DNA from: JBQTHP01 sp052389755
GTDB taxonomy: Bacteria > Pseudomonadota > Gammaproteobacteria > Steroidobacterales > Steroidobacteraceae
Direction of reading: 5' to 3'
Length of the DNA stretch: 11,727 nucleotides
Assembly (NCBI GenBank): GCA_052389755.1
Contig: JBQTHP010000165.1
Coordinates: 1-11,727 of the forward strand
Shown: piece after piece, positions 4,739 through 11,727 of the stretch
Layout of the letters: every line of letters starts with the position of its first letter
Numbering within the stretch: position 1 is the stretch's first letter
Translations under genes and position numbers: made by a program
Notes under the pieces: model-generated
Databases searched by the model: none
What the model saw: only the letters and a program-made list of their open reading frames with translations
Told to the model about the DNA's origin: nothing

Positions 4739-5715
4739 AGGCACCCGTCAACGTCGCGATCACCGGCGCCGCCGGACAGATCGGTTATGCCCTCGCTTTT
4801 CGCGTCGCATCCGGACAGATGCTCGGCGCGGATCAGCCGGTGAACCTGCATCTGCTCGAGATCACGCCGGCTCTGCAGGCACTGCAGGGCGTGGTCATGG
4901 AGCTGAACGATTGCGCGTTTCCCACGCTGCACGCAGTCGTCGCGGCCGACGATGCGAAGGTGGCGTTTCGCGACTGTCGCGTTGCGCTGCTCGTGGGCGC
5001 GCGTCCGCGCGGCCCGGGAATGGAGCGCAAGGATCTGCTGCTCGCGAACGCGCAGATCTTCTCGGCTCAGGGCAAGGCGCTCAACGAGGTCGCGGATCGC
5101 GACGTGCGAGTCCTCGTCGTGGGCAATCCTGCGAACACGAACGCGCTCATCGCCAGGGCGAACGCGAAGGACCTGGTTCCCCGCAATTTCACGGCCATGA
5201 CGCGTCTCGATCACAACCGGGCGCTCCATCAGCTCGCCGACAAGGCGAAGACGCACGTCACTTCGATTCACCGCATGACGATCTGGGGCAATCACTCCGC
5301 CACGCAGTACCCGGACCTGAGTCATTGCCTCGTCGACGGCAAGCCGGCCAGGACGCTCGTCGAGAGCGATTGGATCGAGCACACGTTCATTCCGGTCGTG
5401 CAGCAACGCGGCGCTGCGATCATCAAGGCCCGCGGCGCCTCATCCGCCGCGTCGGCGGCATCCGCTGCCATCGACCACGTGCGCGACTGGGTGAAGGGCA
5501 CTCCGGAGGACGACTGGGTGAGCATGGCGGTGCCGGCCGACGGCAGCTACGATATCCGGGAAGGCGTGATCTATTCGTACCCCGTGCGCTGCAAGAACGG
5601 CGAGTACGAGATCGTGCAGGGTCTTTCGGTCGACGAGTTCAGCCGCAAGCGCATGACTGCCACGGACGCCGAGCTGCGCGAAGAGCGCGACGGCGTCAAA
5701 GACCTGCTGGGCTGA
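4735..5715 (+). CDS. mdh: Malate dehydrogenase (NAD-dependent, cytosolic type)
   Basis: 326 residues, the normal length of the roughly 327-residue bacterial form. It interconverts malate and oxaloacetate in the TCA cycle, in the cytoplasm. The Rossmann glycine motif GAAGQIG is at 11-17. Glu42 (LLEI) ends the second strand and favours NAD over NADP. The active-site loop ALLVGARPRGPGMERKDLL (84-102) carries the substrate-binding arginines Arg92 and Arg98; VVGNPANTNA is at 128-137, RLDHNRA at 157-163 with Asp159, and IWGNHSATQYPD at 183-194 with the catalytic His187. All key residues are present. ATG 4735 is chosen because the conserved N-terminus begins there; the longer open frame overlaps the anti-sigma gene. 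Its Shine-Dalgarno (AGGAA, about 11 nt away) is poor, so read-through or coupling from upstream is possible. It lies 43 nt after the anti-sigma gene, an unusual partner. Confidence 0.95.
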   Translation: MKAPVNVAITGAAGQIGYALAFRVASGQMLGADQPVNLHLLEITPALQALQGVVMELNDCAFPTLHAVVAADDAKVAFRDCRVALLVGARPRGPGMERKDLLLANAQIFSAQGKALNEVADRDVRVLVVGNPANTNALIARANAKDLVPRNFTAMTRLDHNRALHQLADKAKTHVTSIHRMTIWGNHSATQYPDLSHCLVDGKPARTLVESDWIEHTFIPVVQQRGAAIIKARGASSAASAASAAIDHVRDWVKGTPEDDWVSMAVPADGSYDIREGVIYSYPVRCKNGEYEIVQGLSVDEFSRKRMTATDAELREERDGVKDLLG

Positions 5716-5719
5716 TCGG

Positions 5720-7420
5720 GTGCGCTCGCGCTCCGGCCGGCGCTTCGCATACGTAGCGGCGGTCGCGTTCGCAGGCGTCGCAGTCGGCGCTACGAAGCCC
5801 CCACACACGGCAGCGGCGGATCTCGTGCTCCGCAACGGCCATATCTACACGGTCGATTCAGCGCAGCCGCGAGCGACGGCCGTGGCGATTCGCGACGGAC
5901 GCATCATCGCGGTGGGCACCGATGGCGACGTCGCGCCCCACCAAGGGCGCAGCACCGAGACGATCGATCTCCACGGCCGCCCTGCATATCCAGGTTTCAA
6001 GGACAGCCACGCGCACGTGCTCGGTCTCGGGTTCGCCCGGCTCGACGTCGATCTGACCGATACGCGCGACTTCGAGGACCTCATCGCGCGCATCGCGCGC
6101 ATCGCGCAGGAGCGGCCGCGCGGGTCGTGGATCATCGGTCGTGGCTGGCACGAAGCGAAATGGAGCCGCGCACCGGCGGACGCGATACGCGGATTTCCGG
6201 TGCACACGCGATTGAGTGCCGCTACGCCCGATCATCCCGTTTCCCTGGCCCGCGCCGACGGCCATGCGGTGCTCGCGAATGCTCGCGCGATGCAGGCGAT
6301 GGGCATCACGCGCGCCACTCCGGCACCCGACGGGGGCGAGATCATCCGCACGTCCGCGGGCGAGCCGACCGGCGTGTTCGTCGATCAGGCCGAGAATCTC
6401 ATCCGCCCTCCGCCCCCGACTGCGGACACGAAGCGCCGCGCTCTCGGGCTCGCGTTCTCGGAGAGTCTGCGACTCGGCGTCACGACCATCGACGACGCCG
6501 GAGCAGACCTCGACGCGATCGGGATCTACAGGGAACTGGGTGCAGCGGGGCAACTGCCGATCCGGCTCAATGTCATGCTCGCCGGGTACGACACTCTGCG
6601 GGCGTTCGAGCGGCCTGAGACAGGGCTCGCGAACGGCTTTCTGACGATCCGCGCAGTGAAGCTGTACGCCGACGGCGCGCTCGGTTCGCGCGGGGCGGCG
6701 CTGCTCGAGGCCTACTCGGACGATCCCGGCAATTCGGGGTTGATCGTCACCTTGCCGGAAGAGCTCGAGGCCGCCGTGCGGCTCGCGCTTGCGCGTGGCT
6801 TCCAGGTGGCGACGCATGCGATCGGCGATCGCGGCAACCGGCTCGTGCTCGACCTCTACGAGCGCGAGCTCGTCCGCGCAGGCGGCAGCGACCGGCGGCT
6901 GCGGATCGAGCACGCCCAGGTGCTCGATGCAGCCGACATTCCGCGATTTGCCCGGCTCGGCGTCATTCCTTCGATGCAGGCGATCCACGCCACGTCCGAT
7001 CGGCCGTGGGCGGCGGATCGAATCGGTCTCGCCCGCGTGAAGGAAGGCGCGTACGCCTGGCGCAAGCTGCTCGCAAGCGGCGTACGGATCGCGAACGGCA
7101 CGGACGCCCCCGTGGAACCGCTCGATCCGATCCGCAACTTCTACGCCGCCGTCACGCGTATGGACGAGCACGGCCGCCCGCCGGGCGGTTTCGACCCTGA
7201 GGAACGCATGACGCGCGAAGAGGCGCTGCGTTCGCTGACCCTCGACGGCGCCTTCGCGTCGTTTCACGAGCACGAGCTCGGCTCCATCGCCGTCGGCAAG
7301 TACGCCGACATCGTGGTCCTTTCATCGGACATCATGAGCGTCCCGGAACGTCGGATTCTCGACGCTCGCGTCGTGTACACGGTCGTCGGCGGCAAGGTGA
7401 GCTACCGGGCTGAAAAGTGA
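5720..7420 (+). CDS. Exported amidohydrolase family 3 (YtcJ-like) metal-dependent hydrolase
   Basis: 566 residues from GTG 5720. The N-terminus (MRSRSGRRFAYVAAVAFAGVAVGA) is a basic segment plus hydrophobic core with Ala-rich cleavage options near 24 or 33, so a secreted or periplasmic protein is likely; the RR pair is not a full Tat motif. A beta-sandwich (34-88) leads to the metal motif PGFKDSHAHV with His97 and His99. Further motifs are VKLYADGALGSRGA (from about 313), ATHAIGDRGN with His366, RIEHAQV with His398, and NGTDAPVEP with Asp462. The sandwich closes with LGSIAVGKYADIVVLS. This is the amidohydrolase_3 barrel common to YtcJ and N-substituted formamide deformylase; the substrate cannot be deduced. 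The start lies 4 nt after the mdh stop and has no separate Shine-Dalgarno, so it is probably co-translated with mdh. Confidence 0.9.
   Translation: MRSRSGRRFAYVAAVAFAGVAVGATKPPHTAAADLVLRNGHIYTVDSAQPRATAVAIRDGRIIAVGTDGDVAPHQGRSTETIDLHGRPAYPGFKDSHAHVLGLGFARLDVDLTDTRDFEDLIARIARIAQERPRGSWIIGRGWHEAKWSRAPADAIRGFPVHTRLSAATPDHPVSLARADGHAVLANARAMQAMGITRATPAPDGGEIIRTSAGEPTGVFVDQAENLIRPPPPTADTKRRALGLAFSESLRLGVTTIDDAGADLDAIGIYRELGAAGQLPIRLNVMLAGYDTLRAFERPETGLANGFLTIRAVKLYADGALGSRGAALLEAYSDDPGNSGLIVTLPEELEAAVRLALARGFQVATHAIGDRGNRLVLDLYERELVRAGGSDRRLRIEHAQVLDAADIPRFARLGVIPSMQAIHATSDRPWAADRIGLARVKEGAYAWRKLLASGVRIANGTDAPVEPLDPIRNFYAAVTRMDEHGRPPGGFDPEERMTREEALRSLTLDGAFASFHEHELGSIAVGKYADIVVLSSDIMSVPERRILDARVVYTVVGGKVSYRAEK
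6083..6107 (+). repeat. Short in-frame tandem repeat of ATCGCGCGC
   Basis: The 9-bp unit is repeated 2.7 times and encodes IARIARIA (from residue 122) in the amidohydrolase. It is within a helix-prone segment and probably harmless; such tracts can vary in copy number in frame. Confidence 0.6.
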
Positions 7421-7529
7421 GCTGCGGACCCGCGATGGTGGCGGCCCCGGTCCCCGGCTATAGTCGGCCGAAAGGTGCGTCCGCATACCGCGGTTGAAGC
7501 ACCTGATCAGACTGGGCGAAGGACACATC
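7421..7529 (+). promoter_or_regulatory. Gap before fadE with possible promoter and palindrome
   Basis: The 109-bp gap between the amidohydrolase and fadE contains TATAGT (7459-7464), a five-of-six -10 match placed about 65 nt before the fadE ATG. It sits within a 14-bp palindrome CCGGCTATAGTCGG (7454-7467) with one mismatched pair. No good -35 is seen at 16-18 bp upstream (the region reads ATGGTG), so activator dependence would be needed. I see no FadR- or PsrA-type operator. A Shine-Dalgarno AAGGA lies 6 nt before the fadE ATG. Confidence 0.35.
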
Positions 7530-10085
7530 ATGCTCGCGGCCCTCATCACGATCGTTCTGCTCGCCGCCGTTGCCTATGCGGTAACACAGGTCGGCGGGAT
7601 CATTACGCTGCTGTTCGTGGGCGCAGTACTGTTTCTCGCCTACAAGCGGCTCAGCCTCCTCGCCTTTACCGTCACGTTCACGGTTCTGCTCGCGGGCTAC
7701 ACCGCGTTCGGAGCGCAGAGCGCCCCGGCAGAGATCTGGAAGGGGTTTCTCTGGCTGATGATGGCGGGACTCTGGCTTCTGAATGTTCGTCCACTGCGCA
7801 AGGCGCTCATCACCCGGCCCTTCATGAAGGCGTATCTGCGCCTGCTGCCACCGATGTCGCAGACCGAACGCGAGGCGCTCGAGGCAGGGACGGTGTGGTG
7901 GGACGGCGAGCTCTTCACCGGTGCGCCAAAGTGGGCAAAGCTGCTCGCCGCGAAGGCCCCGCAACTGTCGATCGAAGAGCAGAACTTCCTCGATGGTCCG
8001 TGCGAGGAGCTCTGCCGCATGATCGACGACTGGGCCACCACGCACGAACGCGCCGATCTGTCGCGCGAGGTGTGGGACTACATGAAGTCGAAGGGCTTCT
8101 TCGCGATGATCATCCCGAAGAAGTACGGTGGGCTCGAGTTTTCCGCTTATGCGCACTCCTGCGTGCTCGTCAAGATCGCGAGCCGCAGCGCCACCGCTTC
8201 ATCGACGGTCGCCGTGCCGAACTCGCTCGGGCCCGCCGAGCTTCTGAATCACTACGGCACGGAGGAGCAGAAGAGTCACTACCTGCCGCGTCTCGCGCGT
8301 GGCGAGGAAGTGCCGTGCTTCGCGCTCACGGGTGCCCGCGCCGGCTCGGACGCCGCATCGATCCCCGACACCGGCGTCGTCTGCAGGGGCATGTGGCAGG
8401 GCAAGGAGATCGTCGGCCTCAGGCTCAACTTCTCGAAGCGGTACATCACGCTCGCTCCGATCGCGACCGTCGTAGGCCTCGCGTTCCGCATGTTCGATCC
8501 TGACCGGCTCCTCGGCGGCAACACCGACCTCGGGATCACGTGCGCGCTCATTCCGCGCGGCACGCCCGGCGTGACGATCGGCCGCCGGCACTTTCCGCTC
8601 AACGTGCCGTTCCAGAACGGACCGGTCCACGGCAAGGATGTGTTCGTGCCGCTCGACTTCATCATCGGCGGGCCGAAGATGGCGGGACAGGGCTGGCGCA
8701 TGCTCGTCGAGCAGCTCTCCGTGGGCCGCTGCATCTCGCTACCGTCGAACGGCACGGGAGGCGCGAAAGCCGGCGTGTTCGCGACCGGCGCGTACGCACG
8801 CATCCGCCGCCAGTTCAACATGCCGGTCGGCAGATTCGAAGGGGTCGAGGCGGTCATCGCCCGCATGGTCGGCCTCACGTACACGATGGATGCGGCCCGT
8901 TCGGTGACGGCGGGCGCGATCGACGGCGGTGAGAAGCCATCCGTTCCGTCGGCCATGCTGAAGTACCACGTCACCGAGATGGCGCGGCAGGTCGCGAACG
9001 ACGCAATGGACGTGCACGGCGGCAAGGGCATCTGCCTCGGGCCCCGCAACTACCTGGGTCGCGGCTATCAGGTCGTACCGGTCGCGATCACGGTCGAGGG
9101 TGCGAACATCCTCACGCGCAGCCTCATCATCTTCGGTCAGGGGGCAGTGCGCTGCCATCCGTTCGTGCTGAAGGAAATGACCGCCGCACGCAACCACGAC
9201 CGGAAACAGGGAGTCGACCAGTTCGACGCTGCGTTGTTCGGCCACATCGGCTTCACGATCTCGAACGCAGTGCGCTCGTTCATCATGGCGCTGACCAACG
9301 CGCGCTTCACGCGCGTGCCGGTGAAGGGACCGACGGCGCGTTACTTCCAGCACATCGTGCGCTTCAGCGCATCGTTCGCGTACGCGGTCGACATCGCGAT
9401 GCTCACGCTGGGCGGCTATCTGAAGAAGAAAGAGAATCTCTCGGCGCGACTCGGCGACGTGCTCTCGTGCATGTACCTCGCCTCGATGGTGCTGAAGCAT
9501 CACGAGAATCAGGGTCGCCCGGAAGCCGATCTGCCGATCGTCGAGTGGGCGTGCCGAAACCTCCTGTATCGCGCGCAGGAGCAGCTCCACAGCTTCCTGC
9601 GCAATTTCCCGAACAAGCTGCTCGCCGGCACGATGCGCTTCTTCATCTTCCCGCGCGGGCTCACGTACTCCGCGCCGAGCGATCGCTCCGGGCGCTCGCT
9701 CGCGGATCTCGTGCTGAACCCGACCGAGGCGCGCGACCGGTTGTGCCGGTTCGTCTATCGCACGGTCGAGCCGGGCAATCCGCTCGGCCTTCTTCAGGAG
9801 GCACTCGTGCTCGCGCAGACGGCGGAGCCGATCGAGAAGCGCATCCGCGTCGAGGGCGTGAAGACCGGCAAGGTCACGGCGCTCGATCTGCCGGGGATGA
9901 TTCAGCAGGCGTTCGCTGCGGGGATCATTTCGGAGACGGAGGCCGCATCCCTGCGCGAATACGACCGCAAGGTCATGGACATCGTGCACGTGGATGACTT
10001 CGCCTCGCACGAGCTTGCCGCGCAGGCGCAGCCGGCGCCCCCGCAGAGTCAGCGCGAGGCGCGAGAGAGCGCGCAGGTTGCCTGA
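7530..10085 (+). CDS. fadE: Acyl-CoA dehydrogenase FadE (long form, membrane-associated)
   Basis: 851 residues, close to E. coli FadE (814). It performs the first, FAD-dependent step of fatty acid beta-oxidation, making trans-2-enoyl-CoA. The N-terminus has two or three hydrophobic segments in residues 1-80, then the FadE-specific block MKAYLRLLPPMSQTEREALE and TVWWDGELF. FadE hallmarks follow in order: EEQNFLDGP, FFAMIIPKKYGGLEFSAYAHS, VPNSLGPAELLNHYGT, CFALTGARAGSDAASIPDTG, KRYITLAPIATVVGLAF, RRHFPLNVPFQNGP and GGPKMAGQGWRMLVEQLSVG. Next comes the conserved AITVEGANILTRSLIIFGQG, containing Glu523, the probable catalytic base. The C-terminal DUF1974 region (about 560-830) includes SARLGDVLS, HHENQGRPEADLPIVEW, NFPNKLLAG and VDDF. 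ATG 7530 is preferred to TTG 7494 because AAGGA lies 6 nt before it. It likely heads a unit with the DUF4399 gene (25-nt gap) and dinB. Confidence 0.96.
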   Translation: MLAALITIVLLAAVAYAVTQVGGIITLLFVGAVLFLAYKRLSLLAFTVTFTVLLAGYTAFGAQSAPAEIWKGFLWLMMAGLWLLNVRPLRKALITRPFMKAYLRLLPPMSQTEREALEAGTVWWDGELFTGAPKWAKLLAAKAPQLSIEEQNFLDGPCEELCRMIDDWATTHERADLSREVWDYMKSKGFFAMIIPKKYGGLEFSAYAHSCVLVKIASRSATASSTVAVPNSLGPAELLNHYGTEEQKSHYLPRLARGEEVPCFALTGARAGSDAASIPDTGVVCRGMWQGKEIVGLRLNFSKRYITLAPIATVVGLAFRMFDPDRLLGGNTDLGITCALIPRGTPGVTIGRRHFPLNVPFQNGPVHGKDVFVPLDFIIGGPKMAGQGWRMLVEQLSVGRCISLPSNGTGGAKAGVFATGAYARIRRQFNMPVGRFEGVEAVIARMVGLTYTMDAARSVTAGAIDGGEKPSVPSAMLKYHVTEMARQVANDAMDVHGGKGICLGPRNYLGRGYQVVPVAITVEGANILTRSLIIFGQGAVRCHPFVLKEMTAARNHDRKQGVDQFDAALFGHIGFTISNAVRSFIMALTNARFTRVPVKGPTARYFQHIVRFSASFAYAVDIAMLTLGGYLKKKENLSARLGDVLSCMYLASMVLKHHENQGRPEADLPIVEWACRNLLYRAQEQLHSFLRNFPNKLLAGTMRFFIFPRGLTYSAPSDRSGRSLADLVLNPTEARDRLCRFVYRTVEPGNPLGLLQEALVLAQTAEPIEKRIRVEGVKTGKVTALDLPGMIQQAFAAGIISETEAASLREYDRKVMDIVHVDDFASHELAAQAQPAPPQSQREARESAQVA

Positions 10086-10110
10086 GCCGCGAGACTTGAG
10101 GGAAATCCCA

Positions 10111-10530
10111 ATGCGAACCATCGTGATTGCTGCCCTGCTCGCCGCCACGGTCCTCGCCATTGCGCAGGAGCGCACGCCTGCGCCGGCCGGCGCCGAGGTG
10201 TACATCATCAGCCCGAAGAATGGCGAAACAGTGAAAGGTGCGGTCACGGTGCGCTTCGGCTTGAAAGGCATGGGCGTGGCGCCGGCCGGCGTGAAATTCG
10301 ATGGCGCCGGGCATCACCATCTGCTCGTCGACACGGACGCGCCGGCGAATCTGAACCTGCCGCTGCCGACCACCGACAGGATCCTGCACTTCGGAAAGGG
10401 CCAGACCGAGACGACGCTCGATCTGCCGGCCGGCCGTCACACATTCCAGCTGCTGCTCGGCGATCACAATCATGTGCCGCACGCGACGCCGCTGCTATCG
10501 AAGAGAATCTCGATCACGGTCGTGCGGTGA
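10111..10530 (+). CDS. Exported DUF4399 protein, histidine-rich
   Basis: 139 residues from ATG 10111, with GAGGGA about 8 nt upstream. A clear signal peptide (MRTIVIAALLAATVLAIAQ) is followed by an immunoglobulin-like beta domain (about 28-138): VYIISPKNGETVKGAVTVRFGLKGMGVAPAG, GHHHLLVD (67-74), HFGKGQTET (93-101) and LLLGDHNHVPH (114-124). Histidines 68-70, 93, 119, 121 and 124 recur in the conserved loops and could bind a metal such as copper, though no function is established for DUF4399. It is periplasmic by its signal. The stop overlaps dinB by GTGA, so both come from one transcript, an odd pairing of an exported protein with a DNA polymerase. The frame extends upstream into fadE, but the Shine-Dalgarno and signal peptide fix this start. 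Confidence 0.88.
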   Translation: MRTIVIAALLAATVLAIAQERTPAPAGAEVYIISPKNGETVKGAVTVRFGLKGMGVAPAGVKFDGAGHHHLLVDTDAPANLNLPLPTTDRILHFGKGQTETTLDLPAGRHTFQLLLGDHNHVPHATPLLSKRISITVVR

Positions 10531-11705
10531 CGACCGCGCCGCGCATGCGCGCGATCCTCCACGTCGACATGGATGCGTTCTACGCATCCGTCGAGCAGCG
10601 CGACGACCCTTCACTCAGGGGCAAGCCCCTGATCGTCGGAGGAACGAGCGGCCGCGGAGTCGTCGCCGCCGCGAGTTACGAGGTACGAAAGTTCGGCGTG
10701 CGTTCGGCGATGCCGATCCGACGGGCACTCGAGCTCTGTCCGCACGCGGTGTGCGTGCAGCCCAGCATGCAGCGCTATCAGGAGGTGTCACGGCAGGTGT
10801 TCGCGATCTTCCACGAGTTCACGCCGCTCGTTCAGGGGCTGTCTCTCGATGAGGCGTTTCTCGACGTGACGGCGAGCGCGGCGCTGAAGGGCGATGCCGT
10901 CGCCATTGCGAAAGCAGTCAAGGAGCGGATTGGTGCGACGACGCTGCTCACCGCATCGGTCGGCGTCGCGACGAACAAGCTCGTCGCGAAGATCGCCTCG
11001 GATCTCGAGAAACCCGACGGTCTCACCGTCGTCGCCGCCGAACGCGTGCACGCAGTGCTCGATCCGCTCTCGGTGCGCCGGCTGCCGGGGCTGGGACGCA
11101 AGACCGGACAGAGAGTCGAGGCCGCGGGCATCAGGACGCTCGCCGAGCTTCGCCGTGCGCCGGATGCGCTGCTGTGGCCCATATTCGGCCGCTACACGCA
11201 ACGCGTGCGAGAGCGCGCGGCGGGCATCGACGACCGTCCCGTACATGCCGACTGGGAGGAGAAGTCGATCAGCGCGGAGGACACGTTCGAGATCGATATC
11301 GCCGATCACGCTCGACTGCACGCCGAGCTCGCGCGACTCGCGGATCTCACCGTCTCGCGCCTGCGCGCGAAGCACCTGGTCGCGGCGTGCGTGAGCGTCA
11401 AGATCCGGCGGCAGGATTTCGCCACCTACACGAGGCAGCGGCGCGTCGCGCCTGCGACGAACGACACGCGCGCCATCGCGAACGTCGCGCGAGAGCTCCT
11501 GACCGGGTGGCTCGGCGAACAGCCGCGCGCGAAGTTGCGCCTGCTCGGTGTGGGCGTAAGCGAGCTCTCGCCGGCCGATCAGCTCGATCTGTTTCGACCG
11601 CCCGCCGAAGCCGAGAGCTCGAGACTCGACGGCGCGGTGGACCGTATCCGCGAGAAGTTCGGCAGGGAAGCCGTGACCCGCGCGAGCGGCATCAAGTCGA
11701 GCTAG
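10527..11705 (+). CDS. dinB: DNA polymerase IV (Y-family translesion polymerase)
   Basis: 392 residues. Replicates past damaged bases without proofreading. The palm motif HVDMDAFYASVEQRD carries metal ligand Asp14 (E. coli Asp8), with Tyr19 at the steric-gate position. VVAAASYEVRKFGVRSAMP is the fingers-palm motif. SLDEAFLDVT holds Asp108 and Glu109, completing the active site. ASVGVATNKLVAKIASDLEKPDG and LPGLGRKTGQRVEAAGI (thumb, helix-hairpin-helix) follow, then a little-finger domain. Near the C-terminus QLDLF (352-356) is a beta-clamp-binding motif, followed by a basic tail RLDGAVDRIREKFG, which I also know from other DinB proteins. GTG 10527 overlaps the DUF4399 stop; ATG 10545, six codons in, is an alternative start closer to the E. 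coli N-terminus. I see no CTGT-N8-ACAG LexA box immediately upstream. Complete; only 22 bases of window follow. Confidence 0.96.
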   Translation: MTTAPRMRAILHVDMDAFYASVEQRDDPSLRGKPLIVGGTSGRGVVAAASYEVRKFGVRSAMPIRRALELCPHAVCVQPSMQRYQEVSRQVFAIFHEFTPLVQGLSLDEAFLDVTASAALKGDAVAIAKAVKERIGATTLLTASVGVATNKLVAKIASDLEKPDGLTVVAAERVHAVLDPLSVRRLPGLGRKTGQRVEAAGIRTLAELRRAPDALLWPIFGRYTQRVRERAAGIDDRPVHADWEEKSISAEDTFEIDIADHARLHAELARLADLTVSRLRAKHLVAACVSVKIRRQDFATYTRQRRVAPATNDTRAIANVARELLTGWLGEQPRAKLRLLGVGVSELSPADQLDLFRPPAEAESSRLDGAVDRIREKFGREAVTRASGIKSS

Positions 11706-11727
11706 CAGCCTGTCCTTCGAAGTAGCC

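Noticed and set aside
5858..7273. 471-codon minus-strand frame across the amidohydrolase
   Set aside because: Shadow of a gene with all amidohydrolase motifs on the plus strand; its own translation shows no domain.
8739..10271. 510-codon minus-strand frame across fadE
   Set aside because: Antisense to FadE conserved motifs; Arg/Asp/Val-rich shadow typical of high-GC DNA.
1..11727. CRISPR array, transposase, phage genes, tRNA or rRNA
   Set aside because: No spaced direct repeats, terminal inverted repeats with a transposase, integrase, cloverleaf or rRNA segments seen on either strand.

Overview
The window is GC-rich, densely packed bacterial chromosome with ordinary housekeeping and stress genes. 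It shows no mobile element, CRISPR array, rRNA or tRNA. The long-form FadE acyl-CoA dehydrogenase, the cytosolic-type malate dehydrogenase beginning MKAPVNVAITGAAGQIG, and the GntR/ABC-2 cassette with the LPRW and LSKGM motifs are combinations I associate with Gammaproteobacteria, near the Xanthomonadales/Nevskiales/Steroidobacter side. That placement is inference from family resemblance; no rRNA or ribosomal protein is present to settle it.

Left half, minus strand (132-3149). A Dps-type ferritin-like protein lies at the left end. A four-gene unit is read leftward: a 64-residue single-pass membrane protein, a YtrA-type GntR repressor, an ABC ATPase and an ABC-2 permease. The last three overlap (17 bp, then a 4-bp GTGA junction). 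A recognisable promoter with a TTGACA -35 box lies upstream at about 3210-3238, inside nested inverted repeats that suit a repressor site.

Middle, divergent (3150-4691). An ECF sigma factor and a single-pass, probable anti-sigma protein are read rightward from the same AT-rich intergenic region, again joined by a GTGA overlap. The sigma gene has a long 5' region containing a 22-codon ORF with a good Shine-Dalgarno sequence. The head-to-head pairing of an envelope-type ABC cassette with an ECF sigma/anti-sigma pair is the most system-like arrangement in the window. I read it as a possible envelope-stress module, but nothing in the sequence proves cross-regulation.

Right half, plus strand (4735-11705). 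NAD-type malate dehydrogenase, an exported YtcJ-like amidohydrolase (4 nt downstream), FadE (109-nt gap with a possible promoter), an exported histidine-rich DUF4399 protein (25-nt gap) and DNA polymerase IV (GTGA overlap with DUF4399). Metabolism is represented by mdh and fadE (fatty acid beta-oxidation feeding the TCA cycle). DinB appears to be expressed as the tail of this unit, with no LexA-type box seen by eye in front of it. Overlapping or near-abutting junctions are common here, with GTGA used three times.

I found no clearly novel system. The best leads are the divergent control region at 3150-3432, the short ORFs next to the sigma operon, the Dps centre substitution and the DUF4399-dinB coupling.
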